Counted from the stretch's first letter, positions 8,753 to 22,343 are shown. The stretch: DNA of 64,000 nucleotides from Paraplanobispora takensis (GCF_016863195.1 NZ_BOOK01000038.1:104642-168641); one strand, 5' to 3'. The notes: generated from the sequence alone by a model not told the origin. A program made the numbers and translations.

Positions 8753-8877
8753 GGTCATATGTCAACCCAGCTGCTCGTCCCCCGTCACGGTGGGAACGGG
8801 GCCCCATCGGTGACGGTGCCCCCGGTCGCCCGATGTCGGTCCCGGCGAGCCGATACGAGAAATCCGGAGGCACGCCG

Positions 8878-9069
8878 ATGTGCCCGCACGAGCCGTCCTG
8901 TCCGTCCGCTGATGCACGGGACCGCGAAGCCGCCCGAACCCTTGCGGCCCACCCCGAGCAGGGCTGGAGCCTGCTCTGCAACGGTGTGGTGCTGTTCGAG
9001 GACACCGGCGAGCTGCTGCCCGACGGCGCCGTCATAGAGCCGCACCGGCCCCTGCTCGGCGTCGCCTGA
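8878..9069 (+). CDS. DUF5999 family protein
   Basis: A 63-residue protein with the pattern of the actinobacterial DUF5999 family: N-terminal MCPHEPSCPSADARDREAAR, with three cysteines or histidines that could bind metal, then HPEQGWSLLCNGVVLFEDTG and a short end LPDGAVIEPHRPL. Function is unknown. ATG 8878 is chosen because the protein then begins at the conserved MC-H--CP motif and GGAGG lies eight bases upstream. It stands alone, with a long leader. Confidence 0.85.
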   Translation: MCPHEPSCPSADARDREAARTLAAHPEQGWSLLCNGVVLFEDTGELLPDGAVIEPHRPLLGVA

Positions 9070-9107
9070 GCCGCGCGGCCCGCTCCGGGCGCCCCGCGGC
9101 CCCGGCC

Positions 9108-9713
9108 TCAGGCCCGGCCCGCGCGCATCCTGGCGCCCAGCCATCCCGCGACGATCTCGCCCACCCGGGCGGGATCCCTGTTCAGGTCGTGCCCCTCACC
9201 CGGCAGTACCACCAGATCGGTGGCGTCGGCCTCCTCGGGCACGCCGAACGGGTCACGCTCCCCGTTGACCACCAGCACATCCGCACCCGCCGCGCGCAGC
9301 TCCTGTGCCCTGGACCGTTCCGGCCTGCCCGGCGGGTGCAGCGGGAACGCCAGCGCGACGACCGCCGCCGCCCGCACCGCCCCGGCCGTACGGCAGGCGA
9401 CCCTGGCCCCGTTGCTGCGGCCCCCCTGAGCCAGCGGCAGCCCCGGATGGGCCGCGCGCAACTCCTCCACCAGCGCCGTCCAGGCCTCGTCCTGCTTGAC
9501 CGCCGAGCCCGGCGCCCGGGCTCCCCGCAGCCGGAAGGGCTGCGTCACCCTGGCGACCGTCCCGCCGATCTTCAGCACCTCGTCCCGTACGGCCAGCAGG
9601 TCCGGGGCCCCCACTCCCCCGCCCGAACCGTGCGTCAGGACGAGCAGGAACAGGGGGTCGGGCGCGTGATCGATCTCGACCTCGGCCGGACCGTGCGGCG
9701 TCATGAGCTCCAT
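9108..9713 (-). CDS. Alpha/beta-hydrolase family protein (KANL3/Tex30-like)
   Basis: Cytoplasmic alpha/beta-hydrolase fold protein of about 201 residues. The oxyanion segment LLVLTHGSGGGVGAPD, a nucleophile-elbow-like GGRSNGARVA (Ser in GRSNG), the acid region VNGERDPFG and the His in LPGEGHDLNRDP are in the expected order. The substrate is unknown. The start is uncertain: ATG 9713 (MELMTPHGPAEV) gives the usual family N-terminus, an upstream ATG at 9755 adds 14 residues, and neither has a clear Shine-Dalgarno. Divergent from the next gene. Confidence 0.8.
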   Translation of the reverse strand: MELMTPHGPAEVEIDHAPDPLFLLVLTHGSGGGVGAPDLLAVRDEVLKIGGTVARVTQPFRLRGARAPGSAVKQDEAWTALVEELRAAHPGLPLAQGGRSNGARVACRTAGAVRAAAVVALAFPLHPPGRPERSRAQELRAAGADVLVVNGERDPFGVPEEADATDLVVLPGEGHDLNRDPARVGEIVAGWLGARMRAGRA

Positions 9714-9796
9714 GCGACGAAACCGTACCCGGATGGACGGCAATCTCGTCCTCATGGCCGATACCGGCGGCCATACCGGGGTGCAGACTGAAAAGC

Positions 9797-10174
9797 GTGC
9801 AGGATTACAACGACATCCGTCAGGACATGCGCGCCACCATCGACGCCCGGCGCGACCTCGGCCCCGAGTACGAAGCCGCGCTCGTGGAGTCGTTCGTCGA
9901 CCGTCTCGACGCGACCATCGCCGCCCGGGTGCGGGCCGAGGTGCACGCGACCGGCGCCTCGCCGTACGCGCCCTACCCCGGCCAGCCGTACCCGAAGCAG
10001 AAGAAGAGGGCCAACCCCTCGATCGCCATCGCCCTGGGCTCCCTGGGCATCGGCGTCCCGCTGACCGGCATCGCCGCGGCCGAGGCGGGCCTGGCGGGGC
10101 TGCTGCTGGCCTGGGGCGGCCTCGTGGCCGTCAACATCGCCCACGCCCTCGGCAACCTGCGTCACCGCGACTGA
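9797..10174 (+). CDS. Conserved small membrane protein
   Basis: A 125-residue protein, starting at GTG 9797. Residues 1-60 are soluble and charged (DYNDIRQDMRATIDARRDLG), followed by a Pro/Tyr-rich linker (SPYAPYPGQPYPKQ) and two hydrophobic segments (about 74-92 and 97-117). This layout is typical of actinomycete membrane proteins of unknown role. No enzyme motif is seen. The gene is monocistronic and divergent from the hydrolase. Confidence 0.7.
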   Translation: MQDYNDIRQDMRATIDARRDLGPEYEAALVESFVDRLDATIAARVRAEVHATGASPYAPYPGQPYPKQKKRANPSIAIALGSLGIGVPLTGIAAAEAGLAGLLLAWGGLVAVNIAHALGNLRHRD

Positions 10175-10210
10175 CCCTCGGGCCCGGGCGCACAGACGGG
10201 GAGAGAAGCC

Positions 10211-10993
10211 TCAGGCGTCGCGGTCGAGCCGGAGGCGGACCTCCTCGGCGAGGCGCTCGTCGGCGTGGTCGAGGCCGTAGCGCCACACCTGCTCGGCGTC
10301 CTCGTCGCGGCCGCGCAGCGGGAGCGTGCGGGCCAGCAGCTCGATGGCCAGGGCGCCGGTCTCGGCGTCGTCGCCCTCCTCCACCGCCGCGGCGAACTCC
10401 GCGCACGCCAGCTCCAGGTGGGCGATGCCGAGCAGCACCCGCAGCCTCGGCACGTCGGCCACCTCGGGGATCTCCAGGGCCTCCAGGAGCGCGTCGGCGG
10501 CCAGGCCCGCCTCCCCCTCCTCCAGGAACGACTCGGCCAGCCGCTGCGCCGCGCGCGAGCCGATCTCCGGATCCCCGGTGGCCAGCGCGGCCCGCAGGGC
10601 CCGCCGGGCCTCCTGCTCCTCCGTGGCCAGGCGGGCCAGCGCCATGTGCGCCGGCGCCAGATAGGCGGGGTTGTCCAGCCCGAGCGCGGCCTGCCAGGCG
10701 GCCCGGGCCTGATCGGGCAGGTCCTCCCGCTCGAAGCTGCCGGCCAGCAGGCAGGCCGCCTGGGAGGCGAACTCGGGGTGGCCGGTGGCCAGCGCGGCAC
10801 GGGCGGCCGCACGGGCGCCCGGCACGTCCCCGCGCTCCTGCAGCACCACGGCCAGCCCCACGGCGGCCTGGGCCCGGTCGGGCTCGTCGGGGTCGGCGGC
10901 CAGCTCTGCGAAGATCGTCGCGGCGCCGTCCAGGTCGCCGTCCTCGGCCAGCCGGCGCGCGGTGTCCAGGGGACGCGTGTCCACCTCAGGCAT
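10211..10993 (-). CDS. Tetratricopeptide-repeat protein
   Basis: A soluble protein of 260 residues made almost wholly of helical repeats of about 34-40 residues (for example ARRLAEDGDLDGAATIFAEL and AAWQAALGLDNPAYLAPAHM), consistent with TPR/Sel1-like solenoids that mediate protein contacts. ATG 10993 is chosen since GGAAGGA lies nine bases before it; a longer frame to 11062 has no such site. No catalytic domain is present. It lies downstream of gcvP on the same strand, but the terminator at 11078 probably separates them. Confidence 0.8.
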   Translation of the reverse strand: MPEVDTRPLDTARRLAEDGDLDGAATIFAELAADPDEPDRAQAAVGLAVVLQERGDVPGARAAARAALATGHPEFASQAACLLAGSFEREDLPDQARAAWQAALGLDNPAYLAPAHMALARLATEEQEARRALRAALATGDPEIGSRAAQRLAESFLEEGEAGLAADALLEALEIPEVADVPRLRVLLGIAHLELACAEFAAAVEEGDDAETGALAIELLARTLPLRGRDEDAEQVWRYGLDHADERLAEEVRLRLDRDA

Positions 10994-11077
10994 GCAGGAT
11001 CCTTCCCGGGTACGCGGTCGCCCCGAGCCTAACGACTCGGGGCCGTCCGCGTCCCCCCGCACGCGCCCATCGGATGC

Positions 11078-11099
11078 GCGGCCCGCACGGGCGGGCCGC
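11078..11099 (-). terminator. Terminator hairpin downstream of gcvP
   Basis: A perfect 9-bp GC stem (GCGGCCCGC at 11078-11086 with 11091-11099) lies 11 bases past the gcvP stop. A second inverted repeat, CCCCGAG/CTCGGGG, is at 11021-11042. No T-run follows, as is usual in this GC range. Confidence 0.65.
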
Positions 11100-11110
11100 G
11101 TCAGGAGAGG

Positions 11111-13963
<2,853 letters not shown>

Positions 13964-14021
13964 GGAAAGCCTCCCGAGGCGGTGGAGACCGGCGCTGGGC
14001 GCGGGCGTGTGCTGCCGGATC

Positions 14022-14212
14022 TCCCCCTCTGTCATCTCGACCTGAGAGCTTCACCTGCCCCGGAGGGGCGGGCTTTCACCGTCGGTGAGACGCGCCTGGC
14101 GGACGCACCTGCTTTCCAGAGTTGCCTCGTCCGTGCGGTACAGGGTGCCTGAGAGATTCCGGGGAGGTTGCTCCTTCGGCGCCCCGATCGGGTCGGGGTC
14201 TCTCCCGCACAG
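14022..14212 (-). promoter_or_regulatory. Tandem glycine riboswitch upstream of gcvP
   Basis: Read on the minus strand, this leader has both aptamer signatures. Aptamer 1 has GCGGGAGAG near 14210, then GCCGAAGGAGCAA, CTCTCAGGCA and AACTCTGGAAAGCAG. Aptamer 2 has CACCGACGGTGAAAGCC and GAAGCTCTCAGGT. Both conserved cores and the inter-aptamer linker are recognisable. It lies between the MerR gene's stop (14233) and the gcvP start, so glycine should switch gcvP expression on, as in other bacteria. Confidence 0.93.
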
Positions 14213-14232
14213 GGTCAACAGCTGTATCAACC

Positions 14233-14904
14233 TTACCCCGTACGGCGGGCCCTGCGGCGGCGGGCCAGCTCATCGGCGTGGTGCTCGGCTAAAGGGCCGT
14301 CAGTGGTCTCCGCACGCTCGCCGGGCAATTCCGCCAGAGAGCCCTCCACCTCCTGCCAGACCCGGCCCAGGGCTATGCCGAACACTCCCTGACCCCCCTG
14401 GAGGAGGTCGATGACCTCGTCGGGCGAGGTGCACTCGTAGACGCTGACCCCGTCGCTCATCAAGGTGATCTGGGCCAGATCGCTGACCCCCCGGGCGCGC
14501 AGGTGATGCACGGCGATGCGGATCTGCTGCAGGGAGACGCCGGTGTCCAGGAGGCGTTTGACGACCTTGAGCACCAGGATGTCGCGGAAGCCGTACAGGC
14601 GCTGGGAACCGGAGCCGTGGGCGGCCCTGACGGTGGGCTCGACCAACCCGGTGCGGGCCCAGTAGTCCAGTTGCCGGTAGGTGATCCCGGCAGCGGCACA
14701 GGCCGTCGGGCCCCGATAGCCGACGTCGGCGGGCAGGCTCACCGGCTGCCCCTCGAACAGCAGGCCTTCTTCTCCGGCACGCTGGCGCGCCGACCGGCGC
14801 CGCCCCGGATCATCCTGGCCGGCCGCCTTTCCTTCGCCGCTGCTGACCGCCACTGCGGACCTCCGGCTTTCTCTCATCCCATGGCCTGATCTGGGGGTTT
14901 GCAC
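14233..14904 (-). CDS. MerR-family regulator (Rv1830-like)
   Basis: Transcription factor of 223 residues. After a charged N-terminal stretch, the winged-helix MerR domain spans about 64-130 (TYRQLDYWARTGLVEPTVRA, then RLYGFRDILVLKVVKRLLD), followed by VSLQQIRIAVHHLRARGVSD. It matches the second of the two MerR genes that flank the bifunctional nuclease in the mycobacterial gcv region (Rv1828-Rv1829-Rv1830). A GTG at 14904 and an ATG at 14877 are alternative starts; neither has a strong ribosome site. The effector is unknown. Confidence 0.88.
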   Translation of the reverse strand: MQTPRSGHGMRESRRSAVAVSSGEGKAAGQDDPGRRRSARQRAGEEGLLFEGQPVSLPADVGYRGPTACAAAGITYRQLDYWARTGLVEPTVRAAHGSGSQRLYGFRDILVLKVVKRLLDTGVSLQQIRIAVHHLRARGVSDLAQITLMSDGVSVYECTSPDEVIDLLQGGQGVFGIALGRVWQEVEGSLAELPGERAETTDGPLAEHHADELARRRRARRTG

Positions 14905-14997
14905 ACGGCCACAGGTTCACTCGCACCGTATGACTGGGGTCCAGCTCAGTCAACGACCCCACTCGGCGCGTCGTGAAGCGTAAATGCACCGAAATTC

Positions 14998-15477
14998 CTA
15001 CCCCGCGCGGCCGAAGTCCTCCGGCGAGATCTGGTCAAGGAACTCCCTGAACTTCTCCACCTCGTCTTCCTGGCCCTCCTGATCGTCCGGAATGATCACT
15101 CCGGCCTCGCGGACCACGTCCTCACTGGCGAAGATACGCGCGCCGGTGCGCAGTGCCAAGGCGATCGAGTCCGAGGGGCGGGCGCTCACCTCGACGCCGT
15201 TGGAGAACACCAGATCTGCGAAGTAGATGCCCTCGCGGAGAGCGACGATGTTCACCGTGCGCAGCCCCACGCCGAGAGCGTCCAGGACATCGCGGAACAG
15301 GTCATGGGTGAGCGGCCGCGGCGGCGGCTCCTCCGCCTGGGCCATGGCGATCGCGGTCGCCTCGTTCATGCCGATCCATATGGGCAGATAGCGCTCCCCC
15401 CGCGCTTCCTTCAACAGGACGATGGGCTGGTTGGAGGGCATCTCAACCCGAACGCCCACGACCTCCATCTGCAACAC
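14998..15477 (-). CDS. Bifunctional nuclease family protein (DUF151)
   Basis: A 159-residue protein of the BFN/DUF151 family, named after a plant protein with DNase and RNase activity; its bacterial role is not established. Family hallmarks: VVGVRVEMPSNQPIVLLKEA, RYLPIWIGMNEATAIA, RPLTHDLFRDVLDALG and the RPSDSIALALRTGARIFASE segment. The C-terminal acidic tail ends at a helix EKFREFLDQISPEDFG. GTG 15477 has GGAG eight bases upstream. It sits between two MerR genes, the arrangement conserved in mycobacteria. Confidence 0.93.
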   Translation of the reverse strand: MLQMEVVGVRVEMPSNQPIVLLKEARGERYLPIWIGMNEATAIAMAQAEEPPPRPLTHDLFRDVLDALGVGLRTVNIVALREGIYFADLVFSNGVEVSARPSDSIALALRTGARIFASEDVVREAGVIIPDDQEGQEDEVEKFREFLDQISPEDFGRAG

Positions 15478-15562
15478 GGGCTGCTCCGTCTTTTCGCTGA
15501 GTTCCGACCGGTTTCTTCAACGTAACACCCACAGGGCGGAAAGCGCCCGGTCAGGTCCGGCC

Positions 15563-16243
15563 TCACCTGCCCAGCGCGTCACGTACCCCGGAACGCAGCA
15601 GCGAAGCGTGCAGCTCCAGCAGCAGGCCGGAGATCTCCCTGGCCGTCTCGTCCGCCCTGTCGATGGCGCCGGGGCCCTTGCGGCGCAGCAGGGGGGCCAC
15701 GGCCTGCTCCACCAGTCCGGCCTCCCGCTCGGCGGCGGCCCTGACCGCCCGCAGGTGGCGGGCGTGCAGTCCGAAGGCGGCCAGCGCGCCCACGCTGCGG
15801 GCCACGGCGAGGGCCTCGGCGTCGTAGTGGCGGGCCACCGCCGACAGCAGGCCGTAGGCCTCGAGCTCGGTCAGGGTCTCCTCGTCGAGGTCGGCCGCGG
15901 CCAGGAGCTCCTCCCGGGTGAGGCGGACCTCGGCGGGCGCCTCGTCGGGGACCGCCCGCGGCCGGGCGACCGGCCGGTCCTCCCGGTCGGCCGCCTCCAG
16001 CCGGTCCTTGATCACACGCAGCGGGAGGTAGCGGTCACGCTGCTCGCCGAGGATGTACCGCAGCCGCTCGACGTCGGCGTAGGTGAACTTCCGGTAGCCG
16101 GAGGGACTCCGCTCCGGCTCGATCAACCCCTCGCCCTCCAGGAAACGGATCTTGGAGATGCTGACATCGGGGAATTCACCCTGCAGAAGGGCGAGGACCT
16201 CCCCGATGCTCATATGCGCACGAGCGGCCTGCGGGCTCATCAT
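15563..16243 (-). CDS. ftsR: FtsR, MerR-family regulator
   Basis: MerR-type activator of 226 residues resembling Rv1828/FtsR, reported in Corynebacterium to activate ftsZ. The DNA-binding domain begins at about residue 11: SIGEVLALLQGEFPDVSISK, IRFLEGEGLIEPERSPSGYR, KFTYADVERLRYILGEQRD. The C-terminal part has a second helical segment (EELLAAADLDEETLTELEAY) typical of this subfamily, which binds as a dimer. Its ATG overlaps the FHA gene's TGA (ATGA), so the two are co-translated. Confidence 0.92.
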   Translation of the reverse strand: MMSPQAARAHMSIGEVLALLQGEFPDVSISKIRFLEGEGLIEPERSPSGYRKFTYADVERLRYILGEQRDRYLPLRVIKDRLEAADREDRPVARPRAVPDEAPAEVRLTREELLAAADLDEETLTELEAYGLLSAVARHYDAEALAVARSVGALAAFGLHARHLRAVRAAAEREAGLVEQAVAPLLRRKGPGAIDRADETAREISGLLLELHASLLRSGVRDALGR

Positions 16244-16752
16244 CCTCCAGCGGCGCCGCGGGTGAGGAACACCAGACGGAACTTTCCGATCTGCACCTCG
16301 TCCCCGCCGTAGAGCGGGACCTCCTCGATCCGTTCGCGGTTGACGTAGGTGCCGTTCAGGCTGCCGACGTCGCGGACGGTGAACATGCCTCCGCCGCGCC
16401 GGTAGAACTCCACGTGGCGCCGCGAGACGGTGATGTCGTCGAGGAAGATGTCGCTCTCCGGATGGCGGCCCACGGTGGTGAGGTCGCTGTCCAGCAGGAA
16501 GCGGCTGCCGGCGTTCGGGCCGCGCATGGCGACCAGCAGAGCCGTGCCCGGACGCAGCTGCTCGACGGCCTGCCGCTCGGCGAGGAGCGTCTCCCCTGTC
16601 TCCGCCTCGTAGGCCTCGATCCCGGACAAGGAGATCGTCGACGTGCTGTCTCCCGGGACCTCAGCTCTGGTCAGCGGCGACCCGCAACGAGAACAGAAAC
16701 GCGCGTCCTCGGGGTTGGCATGACCGCACTGCGTGCAGTAGACGCTCGGCAT
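16240..16752 (-). CDS. garA: FHA-domain protein, GarA/OdhI-like
   Basis: Likely Ser/Thr-kinase-controlled switch. GarA/OdhI binds 2-oxoglutarate dehydrogenase and glutamate dehydrogenase until phosphorylated on an N-terminal threonine. The 170-residue protein has an N-terminal zinc ribbon (YCTQCGHANPED and RFCSRCGSPL), a threonine-rich segment DSTSTISLSGIEA in the place of GarA's ETTS motif, and an FHA domain (about 85-160) with TVGRHPESDIFL, SRRHVEF and GSLNGTYVN. ATG 16752 is chosen: AGGAGG lies 12 bases upstream and the zinc ribbon then starts the protein. First gene of the FHA-ftsR-BFN-MerR series. Confidence 0.88.
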   Translation of the reverse strand: MPSVYCTQCGHANPEDARFCSRCGSPLTRAEVPGDSTSTISLSGIEAYEAETGETLLAERQAVEQLRPGTALLVAMRGPNAGSRFLLDSDLTTVGRHPESDIFLDDITVSRRHVEFYRRGGGMFTVRDVGSLNGTYVNRERIEEVPLYGGDEVQIGKFRLVFLTRGAAGG

Positions 16753-16852
16753 CGATCGGCTCGGCCTCCTACCGCGAAGACGCGGCAACGGTGCTCGGGG
16801 ATGCGCGCCTCGCTTCTTCGCTTCTCAAGTGTTTTCAGACTGCGAATGCCGA

Positions 16853-16881
16853 AACTTACGCCGCTGAGGCGCAAAGGTCAA
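16853..16881 (-). promoter_or_regulatory. Housekeeping promoter of the FHA/ftsR operon
   Basis: On the minus strand TTGACC (16881-16876) and TAAGTT (16858-16853) are separated by 17 bases, an excellent SigA/HrdB-type promoter about 100 bases before the FHA gene. Confidence 0.8.
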
Positions 16882-16957
16882 GGCGAGCGGTCGACCGCGG
16901 GTTCGGTCGTGTCAAAGCTACAGCGGGGCACGGTCCAAGGTCTATATCTGTGCTCAT

Positions 16958-16976
16958 TGCGACGCTGCGCGTCGCA
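16958..16976 (-). terminator. Hairpin downstream of the nucleotidyltransferase gene
   Basis: TGCGACGC (16958-16965) pairs with GCGTCGCA (16969-16976) over a three-base loop, about 45 bases after the stop at 17020. It probably ends the preceding transcript before the FHA promoter. Confidence 0.55.
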
Positions 16977-17019
16977 GGGTGCTCGACGGCGGCGCCGAAG
17001 CATATGATCTTGTGAGGGG

Positions 17020-19521
17020 TCACAGGCCCGCGGCGCGTTCCACCACGCGGGCCCAGCGTTCCAGGAGGGTCTGGGCGGAGTCGACGTCGGGGCCCTCGGC
17101 CCACAGGTGGGTGACGGCCTCGGCCGGGTCGGGCAGGACCAGGGCCCAGCTGCCGTCCTCGGCGACGACCCGGACGCCGTCGGTGGTGTCGATCCGGTAG
17201 CCCTCGGCGGCCTCGATGACCGAGCGCATCACCACGCCCTTGGCCGCCCAGGGGGTGGGCACCGTACGGCGCAGCAGGCGGGCCACGGGGATCCTGGCGT
17301 CGATCTGGCTCAGCGACAGCCGGGTCCTGGCGACCAGGCCCAGCAGGCGCAGGAACACCGCCAGGCCGTCCACCGTGGGGCCGAACTCCGGCACGATGAA
17401 ACCGCCGCGCCCGTCCCCCGCGAAGACCATGTCGGGAGCCTTGGAGGCGGCGGTCAGGGCGTCGATCGCGGTGGAGGTCCACTCGACCTGCACGCCGTGG
17501 AACCGGCAGACCTGCTCGGCCACGCGGGTGGTGGTCACCGGCAGCGCCACCCGGCCGCCGCGCCGTTCGGCCGCGACCAGGTCCAGCACGACCAGCAGGG
17601 CCCGCTCCTCGCTGATCAGCTGGCCCATCTCGTTGACCAGCGAGACCCGCTCGCCCACCGGGTCGAACCGTACGCCGAAGGCCGCCCTGGAGGAGCTGAC
17701 GAGCTCCGACAGGCGCTGCAGGTCGCGGCGGCGCTCGGCGAAGGTCTCGGTGGGCGAGGCGTCGTCCAGCCGGTTGTTGACCGTCAGCACGTCCACCCCG
17801 ACCCGGCCCAGGAGGCTGGGCAGCACCAGCGAGGAGGTGCCGCCCGCGCAGTCGACCACGACCTTCATGTCGGCGTCGCGCACGCCGCTCATGTTCACAT
17901 AGCGCAGCAGCTCGTGGGTGTAGCCCTCGACCGCCCGCGAGGGGAAGGTGAGCTCGGCGATCTCGCCGGGGAAGGCGCGGCGGAACTCCTGGCGCGAGAA
18001 GACCCGCTCCAGCTTGCGCTGGGCCGACTGCGACAGGTCGGCGCCGGTCTCGTCCATGAAGACGATGTCCACGCTCTGCGGGTCGCCGGGGGTGGTGCGC
18101 AGCGCGATCCCGCCGACGGCGTTCTCCCTGGCGGTGTGGAAACGCGAGACCGGCAGCGGGGCGGCCTCCAGGTCCAGCACGTTGATGGCGCTGGCGTTCA
18201 GGGCGCTGATGACGGCTCTCTTCAGGGCCCTGGCCGCCCGGGAGGAGTCCCGGGAGGTGACGACCGAGGTGCCCTTCCTGAGGGTCGTGGCGTAGGCGCT
18301 GGCCAGCCGTACGCACAGCTCCGGGGTGATCTCGACGTTGACCAGCCCGGAGACCCCGCGCGGGCCGAACAGGTTGCGCTGGCCCCGCGACTCCCAGATG
18401 ACGCTGGTGTTGACGACGGCCCCGGCCTCGACGGTCTTGAACGGGTAGACCTTGACCCCTGAGGAGACGTAGGCCTCGGCCTCGATGATGCACTCGTCGC
18501 CGACGACCGCGTTCTCCTCGACCCGGGCCCCCGTCATCAGGTCGGTGTTCTTGCCGATGACGCAGCCGCGCAGGTGGGTGCTCGGTCCCACGTAGACGTT
18601 GTCGTGGACGACCGCGCGGTGCAGGAACGCGCCCTCGCGCACCACCGCGTTGCTGCCCAGCACGGTGTACTCGCGCAGCTCCGCCCCGGCCTCGACCTTG
18701 GCGTAGTCGCCGACGTAGAGGGGGCCCTTGAGGATCGCGTCGGGGTCCACCACCGCGCCCTCGGCCACCCAGACGCCGGGTGAGAGCTCGAAGGCCCCGA
18801 TGTCCACCTTGACCCGGCCGGACAGCACGTCGGCCTGGACCCGCAGGTAGCTCTCGTGGGTGCCGACGTCCTCCCAGTAGCCCTCGGCCACGTAGCCGAA
18901 CAGCGGGGCCCCGCGCTTCAGCAGCTCCGGGAACACGTCCGCCGACCAGTCGACCGGCCCGTCGGCGGAGACCTCGTCGAGGACCTCCGGTTCCATCACG
19001 TAGATGCCGGTGTTGACGGTGTCGGAGAAGACCTGGCCCCAGGTGGGCTTCTCCAGGAACCGCTCCACCCGGCCCTGCTCGTCGACGATGACGATGCCGA
19101 ACTCCAGCGGGTTGGGCACGCGCTTGAGCCCGATGGTGACCAGGGCGCCGTTCTCCCGGTGGAAGCGGATCATGTCGGTCAGGTCGATGTCGGTGAGCGC
19201 GTCCCCGGAGATGACCATGAAGGGCGCGTCGCGGAGCTCGTCGGCGGCGTTCTTCACGCTCCCGGCGGTGCCCAGCGGCCGCTCCTCGGTGGCGTAGTAC
19301 AGGTTCATCCCGAGCTCGTCGCCGTCGCCGAAGTAGTTGCGCACCAGGGCGGCCAGGAACTGCACGGTCACCACGGTCTCGGTGAGCCCGTGCCGTTTGA
19401 GCAGGCGCAGCACATGCTCCATGATCGGTCTGTTGACCACAGGGAGCAGGGGCTTGGGCTGGTTCGCGGTCATCGGCCGCAGCCGTGTCCCCTCACCGCC
19501 CGCCATGACGACGGCCTTCAC
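17020..19521 (-). CDS. Mannose-1-phosphate guanylyltransferase / phosphomannomutase-like fusion
   Basis: An 833-residue fusion. Residues 1-235 are a sugar-phosphate nucleotidyltransferase ([20 protein letters not shown] at the start); about 250-370 are left-handed beta-helix hexapeptide repeats ([20 protein letters not shown]); the rest resembles phosphomannomutase/phosphoglucomutase domains. The usual active-site phosphoserine loop TASHNP is not visible: the aligned place reads [16 protein letters not shown], so mutase activity is doubtful. Expected to make a nucleotide sugar for glycan synthesis. ATG 19521 follows the phosphatidyltransferase gene by three bases, indicating one operon. Confidence 0.88.
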   Translation of the reverse strand: MKAVVMAGGEGTRLRPMTANQPKPLLPVVNRPIMEHVLRLLKRHGLTETVVTVQFLAALVRNYFGDGDELGMNLYYATEERPLGTAGSVKNAADELRDAPFMVISGDALTDIDLTDMIRFHRENGALVTIGLKRVPNPLEFGIVIVDEQGRVERFLEKPTWGQVFSDTVNTGIYVMEPEVLDEVSADGPVDWSADVFPELLKRGAPLFGYVAEGYWEDVGTHESYLRVQADVLSGRVKVDIGAFELSPGVWVAEGAVVDPDAILKGPLYVGDYAKVEAGAELREYTVLGSNAVVREGAFLHRAVVHDNVYVGPSTHLRGCVIGKNTDLMTGARVEENAVVGDECIIEAEAYVSSGVKVYPFKTVEAGAVVNTSVIWESRGQRNLFGPRGVSGLVNVEITPELCVRLASAYATTLRKGTSVVTSRDSSRAARALKRAVISALNASAINVLDLEAAPLPVSRFHTARENAVGGIALRTTPGDPQSVDIVFMDETGADLSQSAQRKLERVFSRQEFRRAFPGEIAELTFPSRAVEGYTHELLRYVNMSGVRDADMKVVVDCAGGTSSLVLPSLLGRVGVDVLTVNNRLDDASPTETFAERRRDLQRLSELVSSSRAAFGVRFDPVGERVSLVNEMGQLISEERALLVVLDLVAAERRGGRVALPVTTTRVAEQVCRFHGVQVEWTSTAIDALTAASKAPDMVFAGDGRGGFIVPEFGPTVDGLAVFLRLLGLVARTRLSLSQIDARIPVARLLRRTVPTPWAAKGVVMRSVIEAAEGYRIDTTDGVRVVAEDGSWALVLPDPAEAVTHLWAEGPDVDSAQTLLERWARVVERAAGL

Positions 19522-19524
19522 TGA

Positions 19525-20121
19525 TCACCTCTTACGGCTTTTGGCTCCTTTGCGGAGCTGCCGCACCTGTACCCAATACAGCACCCCTGACCACCAGTAC
19601 AGCCCGACACCCCAGATAGCCAGCGACCAGCCGACGATCCGCGCCGGCTGGGCGTACCAGGCGTCGTGGTGGGCCAGGAAGAGCAGGGGGAAGGAATAGA
19701 GCAGGTTGGCCGTGGCGGCCTTGCCCAGGAAGTGCACCGGCAGCGCCGGGCCGTACCCGAGCTTGCGCAGGATCGGCGGGATGCCCAGCAGCATCACGTC
19801 CCGGAGCGGGATGATCAGTGCCAGCCACCAGGGGATGATGTCCCGCAGGGCCAGACCCAGCAGGGTGGCCAGGATGTAGAGCCGGTCGGCCAGCGGGTCG
19901 AGCAGCCGGCCGAGCCTGCTGGTCTGGTTCCACGCCCGGGCGATCTTGCCGTCGAGCCAGTCGGAGAACCCGGCGAGCATCAGCAGCGCGACGGCCCAGC
20001 CGTCGGCCTTCGGGCCCAGCACGAGCCAGAGGAAGACCGGGACGCCGAGCAACCTGGCCAGGCTCAGCGCGTTCGGAACCGTCCAGATCCGATCCTCGGT
20101 TTCCGATATCTCCGAACTCAC
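19525..20121 (-). CDS. CDP-alcohol phosphatidyltransferase family membrane protein
   Basis: Integral membrane enzyme of 198 residues that transfers a phosphatidyl group from CDP-diacylglycerol to an alcohol. The family signature D-x2-D-G-x2-A-R-x8-G-x3-D-x3-D is complete: DWLDGKIARAWNQTS then RLGRLLDPLADR. About five or six hydrophobic helices are seen. The acceptor cannot be assigned; the mycobacterial neighbour of this block is pgsA2. GTG 20121 has GGAGGAG nine bases upstream. First gene of a two-gene operon with the nucleotidyltransferase fusion. Confidence 0.9.
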   Translation of the reverse strand: MSSEISETEDRIWTVPNALSLARLLGVPVFLWLVLGPKADGWAVALLMLAGFSDWLDGKIARAWNQTSRLGRLLDPLADRLYILATLLGLALRDIIPWWLALIIPLRDVMLLGIPPILRKLGYGPALPVHFLGKAATANLLYSFPLLFLAHHDAWYAQPARIVGWSLAIWGVGLYWWSGVLYWVQVRQLRKGAKSRKR

Positions 20122-20199
20122 CCGTTTATCTCCTCCCCGTGCCTGATAGCGACACTACTGTGTTGACGGCGACGCTTCGCGGATCGGGGAGGGTGGTGA

Positions 20200-22062
<1,863 letters not shown>

Positions 22063-22076
22063 GCGCCCCGGGGCCG

Positions 22077-22343
22077 TCAGTCCTCGGTGCCGGGGGCGCG
22101 CTCACCCTCCGGGGCGCCCTCGACGCGCCCCTCGGCGCCCCGGCCGGTCTCCTCCCCCAGCCCCGAGGACTCCGCGGGCATGGCCGACCCGACGCCGGAG
22201 GCCCGGTCGGCGGGGTTCTGCGGCTCGTCCGGATAGGAGGTCTCGGTCATGGAGCCGGCGGTGCCGACGGTGTCCTCCATGCGCCGGTCGGTGGAGGTGT
22301 CGGAGTCCGCCACCCAGCTCTCGTCACGTTCGGTGTCGTTCAT
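22077..22343 (-). CDS. Small acidic hydrophilic protein, unknown
   Basis: An 88-residue protein rich in Glu, Asp, Ser, Gly and Pro, with no hydrophobic segment and no recognisable domain (start MNDTERDESWVADSDTSTDR). It is likely disordered. The ATG at 22343 lacks an obvious Shine-Dalgarno. It is convergent with thiC, with 14 bases between the stops. Coding is likely from codon use but unproven. Confidence 0.5.
   Translation of the reverse strand: MNDTERDESWVADSDTSTDRRMEDTVGTAGSMTETSYPDEPQNPADRASGVGSAMPAESSGLGEETGRGAEGRVEGAPEGERAPGTED

Larger units (their letters stand above)
8346..8877. other. 532-base intergenic region with repeats, no gene recognised
   Basis: The first part is extremely GC-rich and holds a direct repeat (8369-8427). 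From about 8545 to 8720 the base composition falls noticeably, as in a promoter or untranslated RNA region. A perfect inverted repeat follows at 8722-8752. No convincing start codon with a ribosome binding site is found before 8878, so this probably contains the promoter and long leader of the DUF5999 gene. A small RNA cannot be excluded. Confidence 0.5.

Noticed and set aside
8721..8760. tRNA-like GTTCGA motif in the inverted repeat
   Set aside because: Acceptor and anticodon arms cannot be formed; only a local stem is present.
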